Below are positions 15,652-25,120 of a DNA stretch of 64,000 bases, in pieces (position 1 is the stretch's first letter; each line of letters starts with the position of its first letter). Source of the DNA: Streptomyces longispororuber (GTDB taxonomy: Bacteria; Actinomycetota; Actinomycetes; Streptomycetales; Streptomycetaceae); NCBI RefSeq assembly GCF_014656095.1, contig NZ_BNBT01000010.1:43089-107088 (forward strand), written 5' to 3'. The translations under genes were made by a program, and so were the position numbers. The notes under the pieces were generated by a model, which saw nothing but the letters and a program-made list of their open reading frames with translations, made no database searches and was not told where the DNA came from.

Positions 15652-17201
15652 GCGCGGCCCGCGCCCGCCTGCTGGCACACGTCGCCAAAGCCCTCCTCAT
15701 GCGCGAAGTGAGCGAGACTCCCCTCGCGTGGCGACACCGCCGCACCGACGACAGCAGCGAGGCCAAGATGCACCGGCGTGCCGTCGCGGTACGCGAAGCG
15801 TTCGAACAGCTCGGCCCCTTCTACATCAAGATCGGCCAGATCCTCTCCACCCGGGAGGACATCGTTCCCAGCGCCATCGCCAGGGAACTGGAACACCTCC
15901 ACGACCGTGCCTCCGTCATGCCCTTCACCCACATGGAACCCGTCCTGGAGGCGGCACTCGGCCGCGGCTGGCGCCGCATGTTCCGCAGCTTCGACACCCG
16001 CTCCCCTCTCGGCGCCGCCTCTCTGGCCCAGGTCTACGCCGCCCGCCTGGACAACGGGCAGCCCGTCGCGGTGAAGGTGCAGCGCCCCCGCATCCGTTAT
16101 GTGGTCGAAGAAGACATGAAGATGCTGCAACGCGCTGCCCGCCGCTTCGCCGCCCACGCCCCCCGCTTCAACGCCACCATCGACACCCAGGCCATGCTCG
16201 GCGTCGTCCTGGACGCCATGCGCCCCGAACTCGACTTCGTCCTCGAAGCGCGCAACATGGACCGCGCCCGCACGGCCGCGCGCTCCTTCGAGCTGGTCGA
16301 CGTACCCGACGTCCTGGACGCCACACCCACCGTGCTCGTCCAGAGCATGGCCGCCGGCACGAACATCCGCGACGCGGACCCGACCGCCTTCAAACCCGAC
16401 GAACGCTCCGCCATCGGCCGCGACATCCTCGCCTACATGTACCGGGGCTATTTCGTCGACATGACCTTCCACGCCGACCCGCACCCCGGCAACATCTTCG
16501 TCGCACCCGGCGAACCCGCCTCGCTCATCGACTGGGGCATGGTCGGACACATCGACCGCCGACTGAGCATGTCACTGATGCTGATCCTGCTCAGCCTCTC
16601 CCGCAACGACGGCACCGCCCTGTCGAAAGCCTGGATCGAAATGGGGAAACTCACCCCCTGGGCCGACGTCTCAGCCTTCACCCAGGACATGACCGCCCTG
16701 GTACCGAAAATCGCCACGGCCTCCCTGGAAGAACTCAACTTCGGCACCACCCTGACACAAGTCCTCAGTCACTCCACCCGACGCGGCATCCAGACCAGCC
16801 CCATGGTCTCCATACTGGGCAAATCATTCGCCAACACGGACGGATCCGTCCGCTACCTCGCACCCGAACTCTCCGTGACCGAAGTCTTCCAGGACCAAAT
16901 GCGGACCATCCTCTTCGAATACGCCCGCCAGGCATTGTCCGAGGACCAGGCCGCACGCACCGCCATGGAACTCCTCATCGCCGCACAGTCAGCGCCCGGA
17001 GAACTACGCGGCCTTCTGCGCGACCTGGCCAACCACGAGCTGACCGTCCAATTCTCCCAAGTGCAGAAACAGAACTTCTTCCCCTACCAGGACCGCATCG
17101 ACAGCAGAGCGAAGAGGGCGCTCCGTACCGTACTTGCCTTCGCAGCCCTCGGCTGGTGGCGAGCCGAGCACCTGTACCGCAAGACTCACCCATCCATCTG
17201 A
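15648..17201 (+). CDS. ABC1/UbiB-family (AarF) atypical kinase
   Basis: A 517-residue ABC1/ADCK/UbiB protein. Hallmarks: the KxGQ-type motif FYIKIGQILSTREDIVP near residue 60, the Ala-rich nucleotide loop PLGAASLAQVYAARLD near 120, the lysine in VAVKVQRPRI, the catalytic loop HADPHPGNIFV near 280 and the metal-binding IDWGMVGHID. A C-terminal hydrophobic segment (ALRTVLAFAALGWW) may anchor it. Family members support isoprenoid-quinone and lipid metabolism, apparently by ATP-dependent handling of hydrophobic intermediates. GTG 15648 overlaps the upstream stop. Its place after the ole genes suggests help with membrane extraction of very hydrophobic products, which is inference. Confidence 0.85.
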   Translation: MSAARARLLAHVAKALLMREVSETPLAWRHRRTDDSSEAKMHRRAVAVREAFEQLGPFYIKIGQILSTREDIVPSAIARELEHLHDRASVMPFTHMEPVLEAALGRGWRRMFRSFDTRSPLGAASLAQVYAARLDNGQPVAVKVQRPRIRYVVEEDMKMLQRAARRFAAHAPRFNATIDTQAMLGVVLDAMRPELDFVLEARNMDRARTAARSFELVDVPDVLDATPTVLVQSMAAGTNIRDADPTAFKPDERSAIGRDILAYMYRGYFVDMTFHADPHPGNIFVAPGEPASLIDWGMVGHIDRRLSMSLMLILLSLSRNDGTALSKAWIEMGKLTPWADVSAFTQDMTALVPKIATASLEELNFGTTLTQVLSHSTRRGIQTSPMVSILGKSFANTDGSVRYLAPELSVTEVFQDQMRTILFEYARQALSEDQAARTAMELLIAAQSAPGELRGLLRDLANHELTVQFSQVQKQNFFPYQDRIDSRAKRALRTVLAFAALGWWRAEHLYRKTHPSI

Positions 17202-17904
17202 CATGAACTGTGGTCGTTGGTGGAGGCGTTGCTGTCGAAACCGGGGCCGAAGTCGGTCCAGGGCAGACTCGGGTGCCGGACCGGCAGGCCCTGTGCGGCA
17301 TTCTCTTCGTCCTGCACACTGGCATCCAGAGGGAATACCTGCCCCTGAGGTCGAAGAACCATCTGGACTGGGAGCGGGCGGTGATCGACTCCTCGTACGT
17401 GCGGGCCGCCCGCAGGGGCCCAAGAGCGGTCCGAGCCCAGTCGACCGTGCCCGGCCCACCGCGCTCGCCCGTCGCGGCGGGCCTCCTCCGGGCTACTGGG
17501 CGCCACGCGGGACACCCACCGGCTGCGGCTAGACGGCATCATAGAGCGGCAGGAGAGAGCGCACCCACTCACCGAAACCTCGCTCATCAAGTCATGGTGC
17601 TCGCGCGCGACTCCGGAGACTTCTGAACGGGTCCCCGTTCGCCCCATCTCCCGCTTTTCGGGATTCGGATGCCGGCTCGGGTATGTGCCGCCGAGGCGTT
17701 TCTGGAAAATTCCGGCTCTGATACCAGCCGCGTGCGGTGTTGCTACAGACACGGCCAAACGTATCCATGATCGTTCAACGCGTGCACGCACAGATCTCCT
17801 GAGCCTCTTACCTTTTGCGCCGCTGTGGAGTGTTCTGGAAACGATGTCCCAGTGGCGTTCCTATGGGAACGGCCATCACCATCTATCGACGAGAGATAGC
17901 GGAC
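17202..17904. other. Degenerate intergenic region with IS5 remnant
   Basis: Apart from the transposase scraps listed separately, I see no gene. GC content drops from about 17630 onward, and the last part presumably carries the promoter of the next small gene. Confidence 0.55.
17211..17480 (+). mobile_element. IS5-family transposase remnant (N-terminal and central parts)
   Basis: Disconnected pieces of an IS5/IS4-type transposase in different frames: LWSLVEALLS near 17213, then DRQALCGILFVLHTGIQ near 17280-17330, then AVIDSSYVRAARRGP near 17380-17420, then SGPSPVDRARP in another frame near 17430. In an intact protein about 100 residues separate the second and third pieces, so an internal deletion plus frameshifts has occurred. 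No terminal inverted repeats are evident. Not functional. Confidence 0.8.
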
Positions 17905-18155
17905 ATGGCCAGGAAAAGGCAAAGGAAAAACCTGATCGACGACTTGCTCGATCGAACTGACGACGCGAGCCGTGACATGACCCACGTGGTCCGCCGATCG
18001 GTCACAGGCCGAAAGAGGAGGAAGAGGGGAAGAAGGGGGGCGCGTGGGAGCAGGCCAAGCGGAGCAACCAGGCCATCGAAGCGCTGGCAGTCACGCTCGA
18101 CCAGTACATCCAGCACGACCGGGAAATGGCACAGTCCTGCGGTAATGAGGCGTGA
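17905..18155 (+). pseudogene. Small charged protein, frameshifted paralogue
   Basis: Starts at ATG 17905 with MARKRQRKNLIDDLLDRTD, resembling residues 20-45 of the small protein at 14.7 kb. After about 35 codons the sensible reading moves to another frame (PKEEEEGKKGGAWEQAKR and onward to QYIQHDREMAQSCGNEA, stop at 18153). In the original frame the DNA reads an implausible Arg-rich stretch. A one-base indel around 17980-18010 explains this. It precedes the damaged UbiB-like gene exactly as the intact pair is arranged. Confidence 0.55.
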
Positions 18156-18219
18156 CCGGAGCGCGAGGCGCATACGCCTGCGCGAGCTGCGCTGCCGGCC
18201 CGGCCAGAAGGGGGCCTAG

Positions 18220-19729
18220 GTGACACAACGGCGCGGGCGGCGTGCCCTGCATATTCTTGGCCGCCTCGGTGCCCAGGAGACGTCCCGGGCGGTCAAGAGT
18301 CGGTGGACACAGCGCAGGGGGGAGCATGCGGAGGTAAGTGCCGACCGGCAACGGGCTGTAGCGATTCGCCAGGCGCTGGAGCAACTGGGGCCGCTCTATA
18401 TCAAGATCGGTCAAATCCTCACGACCCGGCCGGACTTCGTACCCGACTATGTCCGTGAGGAGCTTGCGCTGCTGACGGACCAGGCCACAGTCCATCCCTT
18501 CGCTTCATTTGCGGAAGTGCTGGAGGAGGAGCTCGGCGCTGACTGGCATGCGTCCTTCAACTCTTTCGAGACAGACGAGCCGCTGGGGGCTGCCTCCCTG
18601 GCGCAGGTGTACCGTACCACTCGCAGGGACGGGACTCCATGCGTAGTTAAGATCCAACGGCCGGGGTCCATCGAGGCCGTTCTCGGAGATATGCAGGTCC
18701 TACGCCGCGTCGCCAAAGTGATCGGGCGCGGGGCGCCTCGCTTCAACGAAGTTATCGATATTTCGGCCATGTTCGACGTCGTATTCCGTGCCATGGCCGA
18801 CGAGTTGGACTTCACGCGAGAAGCCGACAACATGAAGGACGCCAGGAAGGCGGCTCGCGACTACAAGACCATCAAGATACCGAAGCCAATCCTGGCCACT
18901 CCGCGTGTCTTGATTCAAACATTGGCCGATGGCCAGTCCGCCAACCGCCTGAAAGGCGATGAGTTAAGCACCAAGCAGCGAAAAAAAGTAGCCAAAGAGC
19001 TGATGGCCTATGTGTTTAAAAGCTACTTCACGGACCGTGCGTTTCATGCCGATCCGCATCCGGGGAACTTTCTGATCAGCCCCAACGGCAAGGCCCATAT
19101 CATAGATTGGGGCATGGTCGGCCGACTGGACCGCAGCACGAGCACAGCAGTGCTGGGAGCCATGGTTTCGATAGCCTACAACGACGGACCAGCTCTTGCG
19201 CGGTCGTGGATGCAGCTCGGCACCCCGTTGCCCTGGAGTGACGTCGGAGGATTCATCTCAGACATATCTCGGTTCGTGCCTCACGTGACGGACGCCTCCT
19301 TGGAAAAGCTGAACTTCGGCGTGGCTCTCACCAGCGTCCTGACTTTCTCCACTCGGCGAGGTATCCAGACATCACCCAACGTCTCCATGATAGGTAAGTC
19401 TATCGCTAACCTGGAGGGCACCGTCCGTTACATTTATCCTCGCATGAAGATGGCGGATATCATTCGAGATTTCACACAAAGCATCCTTACTGGGCTCGTG
19501 CATGAGAGCATCTCGCCAGAGCAGTTGGCTCTGCACGCGATCACAGCTATCCAGGGGATATCTCAGAACTATCCAGGGGATATCTCAGAATCCGAGGGAA
19601 ATCAGCGGACTCCTCACGGACCTGGCGCGACGTCAGCTCACCGTGCACAATCAGACCCGACTGAACGACACCCGTATCAGCAAACCGTACATGGCCGCGC
19701 TTGTCGCCGCATGCAACCGGGGCCAGTGA
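18220..19729 (+). pseudogene. Second ABC1/UbiB-family kinase, 3' end frameshifted by duplication
   Basis: Starts at GTG 18220. The body keeps all family signatures: LYIKIGQILTTRPDFVP, PLGAASLAQVYRTTRR, the lysine in CVVKIQRP, HADPHPGNFLI and IDWGMVGRLD, and aligns along its length with the kinase at 15.6 kb. After 19546 a 22-bp tandem duplication shifts the frame. The ancestral C-terminus continues in the next frame as NPREISGLLTDLARRQLTVH to a stop at 19729 and matches GELRGLLRDLANHELTVQ of the first copy; the shifted frame reads junk to 19746. GC bias is weaker than in the first copy, as if of different origin or relaxed. The core kinase may still fold, since only about 60 residues are lost. 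Confidence 0.75.
19547..19590. repeat. 22-bp perfect tandem duplication inside the second UbiB gene
   Basis: Bases 19547-19568 are repeated exactly at 19569-19590. The unit begins CTATCCAGGGGATATC and ends TCAGAA. Because 22 is not a multiple of three it changes the reading frame; removing one copy restores the C-terminus homologous to the intact paralogue. Confidence 0.95.
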
Positions 19730-19746
19730 GGTGCAGTTCTTCGTAA

Positions 19747-20300
19747 TGCGAGTCTGACAGCGTTGGTCGGCGAAAGCTCTGCTGACCGCGGTCGGCTCGC
19801 TGTTGCGCTACCTGTATGTGGTCGGCCGCATCCCGGCTGACCAGGTGGGGCGCTTCCCATGTCGAACGTCTGCTGCTGACGGCCGAGGTCGGTGAGGTGC
19901 TGGCCGACTATGACACACGGACGCTCCCGTTGTTCGGTCGCGTCAGTGTTCTTCACGGCCGGGCCCCTACCAGGCGCTGGACGGGTCTGCATGCGGGTAA
20001 TCGTGAAGATGGGCTTGCACGAGGGCCGACCTGTGATCAAGTGCTGTGGCATCACAGCCAAAGCGCCAGGCCACATGAAGGACCTTCGCCACCGCTGCTG
20101 CGACGTCGGATGGTGACCGGCCTCAGACGAAGGCCACTGTACGACCCGAACAGTTGAGGCGACGACTAGAACCGTCTCTGACCTGCGCGTGTGCATGGTA
20201 GTTCTCCTCGTGGTGCACATTTGGTGCACATCCGTCACACACGCGTCGAGCACGGTGACGCGGAGTCCTGATGCGCCGACCATCGTCGCTCCCTTCTCTG
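19747..20300. other. No gene recognised
   Basis: Short open frames only, with no ribosome sites. A stretch near 19770-19850 reads as a partial hydrophobic peptide (SLLRYLYVVGRIPADQV) that may be a gene scrap. This lies at the integrase end of the mobile remnant and may contain an attachment site, but I could identify none. Confidence 0.4.
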
Positions 20301-21779
20301 TCACTCCCCGTACGACTTGCGTAACGTTCGCCCAGTCCGCTTCTGCCTGCAGACGTCGGCGTACTTTCGGATCCTGTACCTCCGGACCACGGGCTCTTGA
20401 GTGGCGAGGCACCGTAGGACGCAGCACCTACTCCCCACCGGGGCAGCCGAAGCCTGGCGAGGCTGCCCGCCGGCGTTCGCGCTCCGCCCGGGGCACAAGC
20501 GCCGCCTCCGCAGACCAGGTGGAGCCGGGATGCCGTACAGCTCCTCGAATGAGGCGGGAGCGTTCTCCCAGTCCACCTCCCACACCAGGTATCCGTACGT
20601 GTTCAGCGTCTCGGCAAGGCGGGCGTGCCGCATGCGGGCCTGCACTTTGCTCGGCTCCAAGCCGGAGGCCACCCAGACCGCGTCGGCGAAGTGACGCAGA
20701 TCGTGGAATGTGGTTTCGTCCGGGATGTCGATACCCCGCGCTTGCACCCTCTTCTTCGCCAGCCTGAAAGCCTTGTTCAGAACAGCCGCCTGGATAGGCT
20801 TCCACTTGCGCGTCACCATGACCAGTTCGTCGTACTCACGCGTAATGGGCGCAAGGCCACGAAGCTCTCGATTCCTGAGCGCCGCGATGGGCAGCGGCGT
20901 CCTCCAACGGGCGATGTGCTCGACATACTTGGCTTGCAGGAACGAACCGACGTCGAGCCACGCATAGCTGGCTTGCGTCTTCAACGGGACGGCCTTCCCC
21001 TTCTGACGCTACGCTTCCACGCGCTGCTTCCCCGGGACGGACTCCATGTCCGTACGGCGGACGCCTACGGCTTCCCCGGCGCGCAACACTTGGGGAGCCC
21101 CGTACCACACCAGCAACTCGTACCACGGGTGGAGCTCGTCCGACAGGGCGACTACGTGCCTCCAGGTAAGGCGTACCTTTCGCCTGCCGCTTACCGGCAG
21201 TCGGATGCCGGCGATCGGGTTGCCGTCCAGGTAGCCGTCTTCCACTGCCGTCGACAACATCGCTGACAGCGTCTTCTTCACTCCCGCCCGAGTGCCATCC
21301 GCCATGCCCTTTGCCTTCAACATGCTGAAGAAGTCCCGGTAATCGCCCCGCTTCACTTCATTCAGCAGACAAGACCCCAGAGCCGGGACCACGTAATGGC
21401 GCAGACGGTACCCATAGATCTCCAAGGTGGTCTCGCGGCCCTCGTGTCGGGACAGAAACGTCTCCACATACTCCTCGATGGTGGGAGGTGCGTCCTCAGC
21501 CTTACCGGCGCCCTTCCGACTGGAACGGTGAGGTAGAGGGTCACGGCCCTCGGCCACTGCGGCACGCTGACTGCGCTGGTACGCAAGAGCGGCCTGTTTC
21601 CTGTTCTTTGCGAAATTCTTCGCCCGCTGTCGGCCGTCCTTGTCCCGCCAACACGCCTGCCACCGCATCTCGGTGCCGTGCATCGGGGTGGGCACAAGCC
21701 CCGGATGTTCAGGGCAATTCGGCTCGCCCGGCTCCGGCCGGGCCTTGTGCCAGCGGTCGTACGGTTCTTCCTTCGCCAT
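20301..21779 (-). pseudogene. int: Tyrosine integrase interrupted by an in-frame amber codon
   Basis: N-terminal half begins ATG 21779 (MAKEEPYDRWHKARPEPGEP), with a SAM-like core-binding domain (TIEEYVETFLSRHEGRETTL) and the catalytic Arg in VLRAGEAVGVRR. A TAG at 21009-21011 then stops it. Reading on in the same frame gives the missing half: KGKAVPLKTQASYAWLDVGS, the HxLRH box FHDLRHFADAVWVASGL and the final MRHARLAETLNTYGYL with the nucleophile Tyr. So a single nonsense mutation inactivates a pSAM2/AICE-type integrase unless it is read through. The C-terminus runs about 60 residues longer than usual, perhaps into flanking DNA at the recombined end. Confidence 0.88.
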
Positions 21780-21811
21780 GGCGGTATCTCCTCATAGCTG
21801 AGCTCGTGAAT

Positions 21812-22024
21812 TCAGCCCTCACGTCGTCGGGATTTGACGCACCGGTCGACGTCCGATTCCCGATAGCGGAGAGCTCGGGTGCCAATGCGCAAGGGTTCTG
21901 GGCCCCGTCGCTGCACTTCCCAGGTGGCGGCCCAGTCGTAGAGCGTCTGGCGTGCGGCGCGGAGGCGGTCGGCCGCCTCCTGAGCTGTTGGCCAGCGCTC
22001 GGGACGGGAGAGTCTTCTGGGCAT
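21812..22024 (-). CDS. Excisionase-like helix-turn-helix protein
   Basis: A 70-residue protein starting at ATG 22024 (MPRRLSRPERWPTAQEAAD). The helix-turn-helix is followed by a wing with RIGTRALRYRESDVDRCV, the pattern of MerR/AlpA-type excisionases of actinomycete integrative elements. It lies 32 bp upstream of the integrase in the same direction, the usual xis-int arrangement. Its ATG overlaps the stop of the preceding frame (TGATG). Confidence 0.75.
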   Translation of the reverse strand: MPRRLSRPERWPTAQEAADRLRAARQTLYDWAATWEVQRRGPEPLRIGTRALRYRESDVDRCVKSRRREG

Positions 22025-22828
22025 CAGCGCGGCTCCTGCTCCATGCCCTTCACCGCAGGGAGCGGACGGATGACCAGCGACACCGCGGCGTACGCCTGCG
22101 TCGGCATCTCGGGCATGGTGAGCTTGTCGAGCTGGATCAGGCCCGCGCGGTGAAAGATCGATGTCAGACGTCCGCGGATCAACGCCGAGCACTTGTCAGG
22201 GCTGTCACCGTGGGTGATGAAGGCGAGTAGTCCCGCGGGGCCGAGAAGCGCGGACCACAGAACGTCCTCGGCCCAGTCGACAGAGCGAGCGTCAATACAG
22301 ACGATCATGGTGCAGAAGGGAACGAGGGCGGCGTGGAACGCCGTCTGGCCCTGGGGGGGTCCGGTAATGGACTGTCCTCGAGACGTACTGCGCGCCCTCC
22401 GGTCCGGAGTGGGACTCCGCCGACGCGCTTGTATCCGTCATGGGTTGCACGGGGCGGCATACAGGGCGCAGCACGCGTACGGTGATCGTCCGCGCCGGTC
22501 CCGAAAAGGACTCCGCCACCGCCGCGACGACCCGCGCCGCGGGGCAGGCACCGTCCGCTTCAGCCAACGTCACGAGCACGCGTTCCTGGGGCTGGCAGTA
22601 GAACGCGATGGCGTCGAGGACGACGGAGACCAGCCAGGGGGCATCGTCCTGACTGTCTTCGCACCGTAGTGGGGATGTGGCATCTTCGGCTCCTCTTGCC
22701 CTCTGGTGCGAGGTGCTCTGTCGCTTCAAGAGGCCGAAAGCCACACGGATTTTCGACACGGAACTATGAGCGTGTGCCGCGTGACCACACCGTGTCACCA
22801 CATCGGCGGCCGGTGCTGTGGCACTCAT
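22024..22828 (-). pseudogene. Hypothetical protein of integrative elements, frameshifted
   Basis: Two frames appear to be one gene. The upstream part contains PWLVSVVLDAIAFYCQPQER and a Rossmann-like VLVTLAEADG; the downstream part (from 22308) contains CIDARSVDWAEDVLWSALLG and LLAFITHGDSP. Together they recall methyltransferase-fold proteins found next to xis in Streptomyces elements. The switch of frame near 22310 and a non-homologous tail in the first frame indicate a frameshift. The SAM-fold reading is my impression from motif layout only. Confidence 0.4.
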
Positions 22829-23051
22829 CTCTGCTGAAGTACTGGTCAGGCGCTGTTGCGGAACTCCTAAGAGCCGCTTGCAGCGCAGGCGCGAGCGTCA
22901 GGCCCTACGCGACCCACCACGATGACTACCCGTGCAGTGCCACGGCAGCCCGTTGACGTAGATCTTTAAGCGGCAGTTGTCCGGTGCTTGGCGGTGATCG
23001 GGCTTTCTGGGGGGTGCCGTGATAAGCCCGAGCCCCGAAGGAGGCGTGGCC

Positions 23052-24130
23052 TTGCCAGTCGTCAGAAGACGTGACTGCCATACCGATGCGGCCGCCGGTG
23101 GGTCACCGTTGCCCTTGGACATCGCGCGAAGCGGTTTCGAGCTGCTGGTGACCGGGCCCGAGCCGCTGTCTTTCGACTGCCGAGGGATCGAGGGCCTGCC
23201 CGACCGACGTGTTCCGTTGGACGAGCTGCTCGACCGCCTGCTGCACGGCCACTGCTCGCAGCAGGTCAAGGACACCGTCTGGGCCTTGCTGGTGGAGCGC
23301 TCGCGCACCGTTGGCTCTGCGTGGACGTTGGCTTGCGTCGGGATGGCCCTGCCCGCCTTGGCCGGCGTTGCCAAGCGGCTGACGGCGCGATACGCGGGAG
23401 ATCCGAACGATGTGCACGCCGAGGTGCTGGCCGGGTTTCTGAGCGCTCGAGCGCGGTCGACCTTGCTCGGCCTCGCATCGTCGTTCGGCTCAAGTGGGCT
23501 GCCTACCGTCGAGGTTTGGCCGCGCTGACGGAGGCACTCGATGCGCCCGTCCCGGTGGAACCCCACGGGTTCGCCACCGATCCCCCCGAACCACCTGGGG
23601 GACATCCGGACCTTGTGCTGGCGCGTGCGGTCCGCGCGGGAGTCCTGACCCGGACCGAGGCGGACCTGATCGGTCGTACGCGGCTGGAAGGGCAGTCCGT
23701 CAGCGACTGGGCCGGTAAGCATCACCTGACGCTCGCCTCCGTCTACAAGGCCCGGCGCCGGGCGGAACAGCGTCTGGTCGCGCTTATACGGGACGAAGAC
23801 CGGACCGCCGAGGCACGAGATGCCGTCGCACGCAGGTCGGCCACGCGTAGTTCAGGACCGGCTCTCTCGGCACGATCGTCGAGGACTTCGCTCGTCACTC
23901 TCCGTACTGCTCACGGCTGGTTGTCCAAAGGCGTCGACCGAGCCGGTCTCTTCGGGTGCGGGGACTCCCTCATAGGCTCCGCGCTTCCTTCGCGCCATCG
24001 GAGATGCCTGAGATGCACGAGAATCCTCACCGCACAGCACGGAAGTGGCGTGGCCACCCTCCCCGGTCCTGCCGGGGCGCGGGAAGGGGTGGCCGCCGGG
24101 CCCTCCGGTGGGCGCTGGTCATCGCGCTGA
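23052..24130 (+). pseudogene. Sigma-70-like regulator of a conjugation cluster, frameshifted
   Basis: First frame: SPLPLDIARSGFELLVTGPE to DVHAEVLAGFLSA (about 23095-23450). Second frame from about 23455: LARPRIVVRLKWAAYRRGLA, then a helix-turn-helix segment VSDWAGKHHLTLASVYKARR resembling sigma region 4. Neither half makes sense alone, and they join around 23445-23460, so an indel is likely. The frame then runs over the start of the pilin gene to 24130. Proteins of this layout precede VirB2-like pilin genes in Streptomyces conjugation clusters. The start (TTG 23052 with GGAGG upstream) is tentative. Confidence 0.5.
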
Positions 24131-24432
24131 CAGCCGCCGTGTCCGGGCTCGGGGCTTGCTCGGTGTACGCGGCGGACCATGCTGCCGTCCTGGCCCTGGC
24201 GAAGTCCGTGAACGAGGTGCTCGACAACATCCGTAACTGGATCATGGGCGTCCTCGCCGGGCTGGCCACCGTCTTCCTGACCATCGGGGGCGTTCTCTAC
24301 CTGATGGCCGGCGGCGACCCGGGCGAAGTGCAGCGGGCCAAGACCGCGTTCAAGAGCGCGGGGTGGGGTTACGGGCTGGCCGCGCTCGCGCCCCTCGTCG
24401 TGGAGATCCTCAAAGGGATCGTCGAGGCGTGA
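24013..24432 (+). CDS. VirB2/TrbC-like pilin subunit
   Basis: A 139-residue protein. A basic N-terminus is followed by a long signal-type hydrophobic stretch ending near SVYAADH, then a mature part with two membrane helices (WIMGVLAGLATVFLTIGGVL and YGLAALAPLVVEILKGI) separated by a short polar loop with GGDPGEVQRAK. This is the typical layout of type IV secretion pilins of actinomycete conjugation clusters. The next gene of the cluster begins 5 bp later but is cut off by a junction, so the secretion system is not complete here. Confidence 0.75.
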   Translation: MHENPHRTARKWRGHPPRSCRGAGRGGRRALRWALVIALTAAVSGLGACSVYAADHAAVLALAKSVNEVLDNIRNWIMGVLAGLATVFLTIGGVLYLMAGGDPGEVQRAKTAFKSAGWGYGLAALAPLVVEILKGIVEA

Positions 24433-24437
24433 GCGCG

Positions 24438-24527
24438 ATGATCTGCCGTGTCGTCGCCCGTCGTCCGCGCCGCCGCTGGCGAAGGAGAGCTGCGGCCGGG
24501 GGCGTCTTGCTGGTCACACTGGTGGCG
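24438..24527 (+). pseudogene. 5' end of an exported conjugation-cluster protein, truncated
   Basis: ATG 24438 opens a frame with an Arg-rich start and a hydrophobic signal sequence (AAAGGVLLVTLVAG). Coding character stops abruptly near 24527, where the opposite strand becomes the truncated end of a kinase-like gene. Only the signal peptide of this gene remains. Confidence 0.5.
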
Positions 24528-25024
24528 GGCTCGAAGGAGCCCGGCTTCCACGACCAGGAGCAGTCCAGCAGTTGTACGCCGTGCTCGGTGTGGAGGGCGT
24601 GGTCGGGCTGGAGGTCGGCGTGGACCCAGCCGGTCGCGTGGAGACGGGCCACCGCGTCACACAGCTCCGCCATGGGTGTCCGAGCCGTCAGGGGGTCGGC
24701 GGTGCCGTCGCGCACGGCCCGCAGGGCCGTCCAGGTCGAGGGGCCTTCGTACCACGGGGTGATGAACCACGCCGAGTCCGGGCCGCGGCCGTGGGCCAGA
24801 CGACGCGCAGGGCCCCAGATGGCCGCCATGACGTCCGTCTCGCGCGCGGTGATCGCAGCGCCTTCCCCCGTCCCCGCCTTGATGGCCACCGCCCGGCGCG
24901 GTGCGGTGGCCTTCCAGACCGCCGACCCGCGGCGGTCGCTGACCGGCAGGAGCTCCACCAACCCGCCGCCGCATAAGGCCTTCGCAGCCGCACGGGCCTC
25001 CGCTGGACAGGGTGTCTCGCTCAT
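24528..25024 (-). pseudogene. Kinase/phosphotransferase-like protein, 3' truncated
   Basis: Starts at ATG 25024 and reads about 165 residues of an APH/protein-kinase-like fold: an N-lobe with AVWKATAPRRAVAIKAG (lysine), ETDVMAAIWG, then the catalytic loop GWVHADLQPDHALHTEHG and LLDCSWSWKPG in place of the usual DFG region. Sense is lost after SFEP near 24528 and the frame continues over unrelated plus-strand DNA to 24410. The catalytic loop is intact but the C-lobe is missing, so function is doubtful. Confidence 0.6.
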
Positions 25025-25120
25025 CTCGGCACGCTCGCCTTCCTCGATGCCCTAGGGTCGTCACCGTCCCGGCGGGGTGCCTGCGCCGGGACTTCGTGCT
25101 GTGGTGAAGCGGGTTGGATC

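Noticed and set aside
20140..20300. tRNA gene as integration site beside the integrase
   Set aside because: I looked for a T-arm GGTTCGA-type sequence with a matching acceptor stem and found none.
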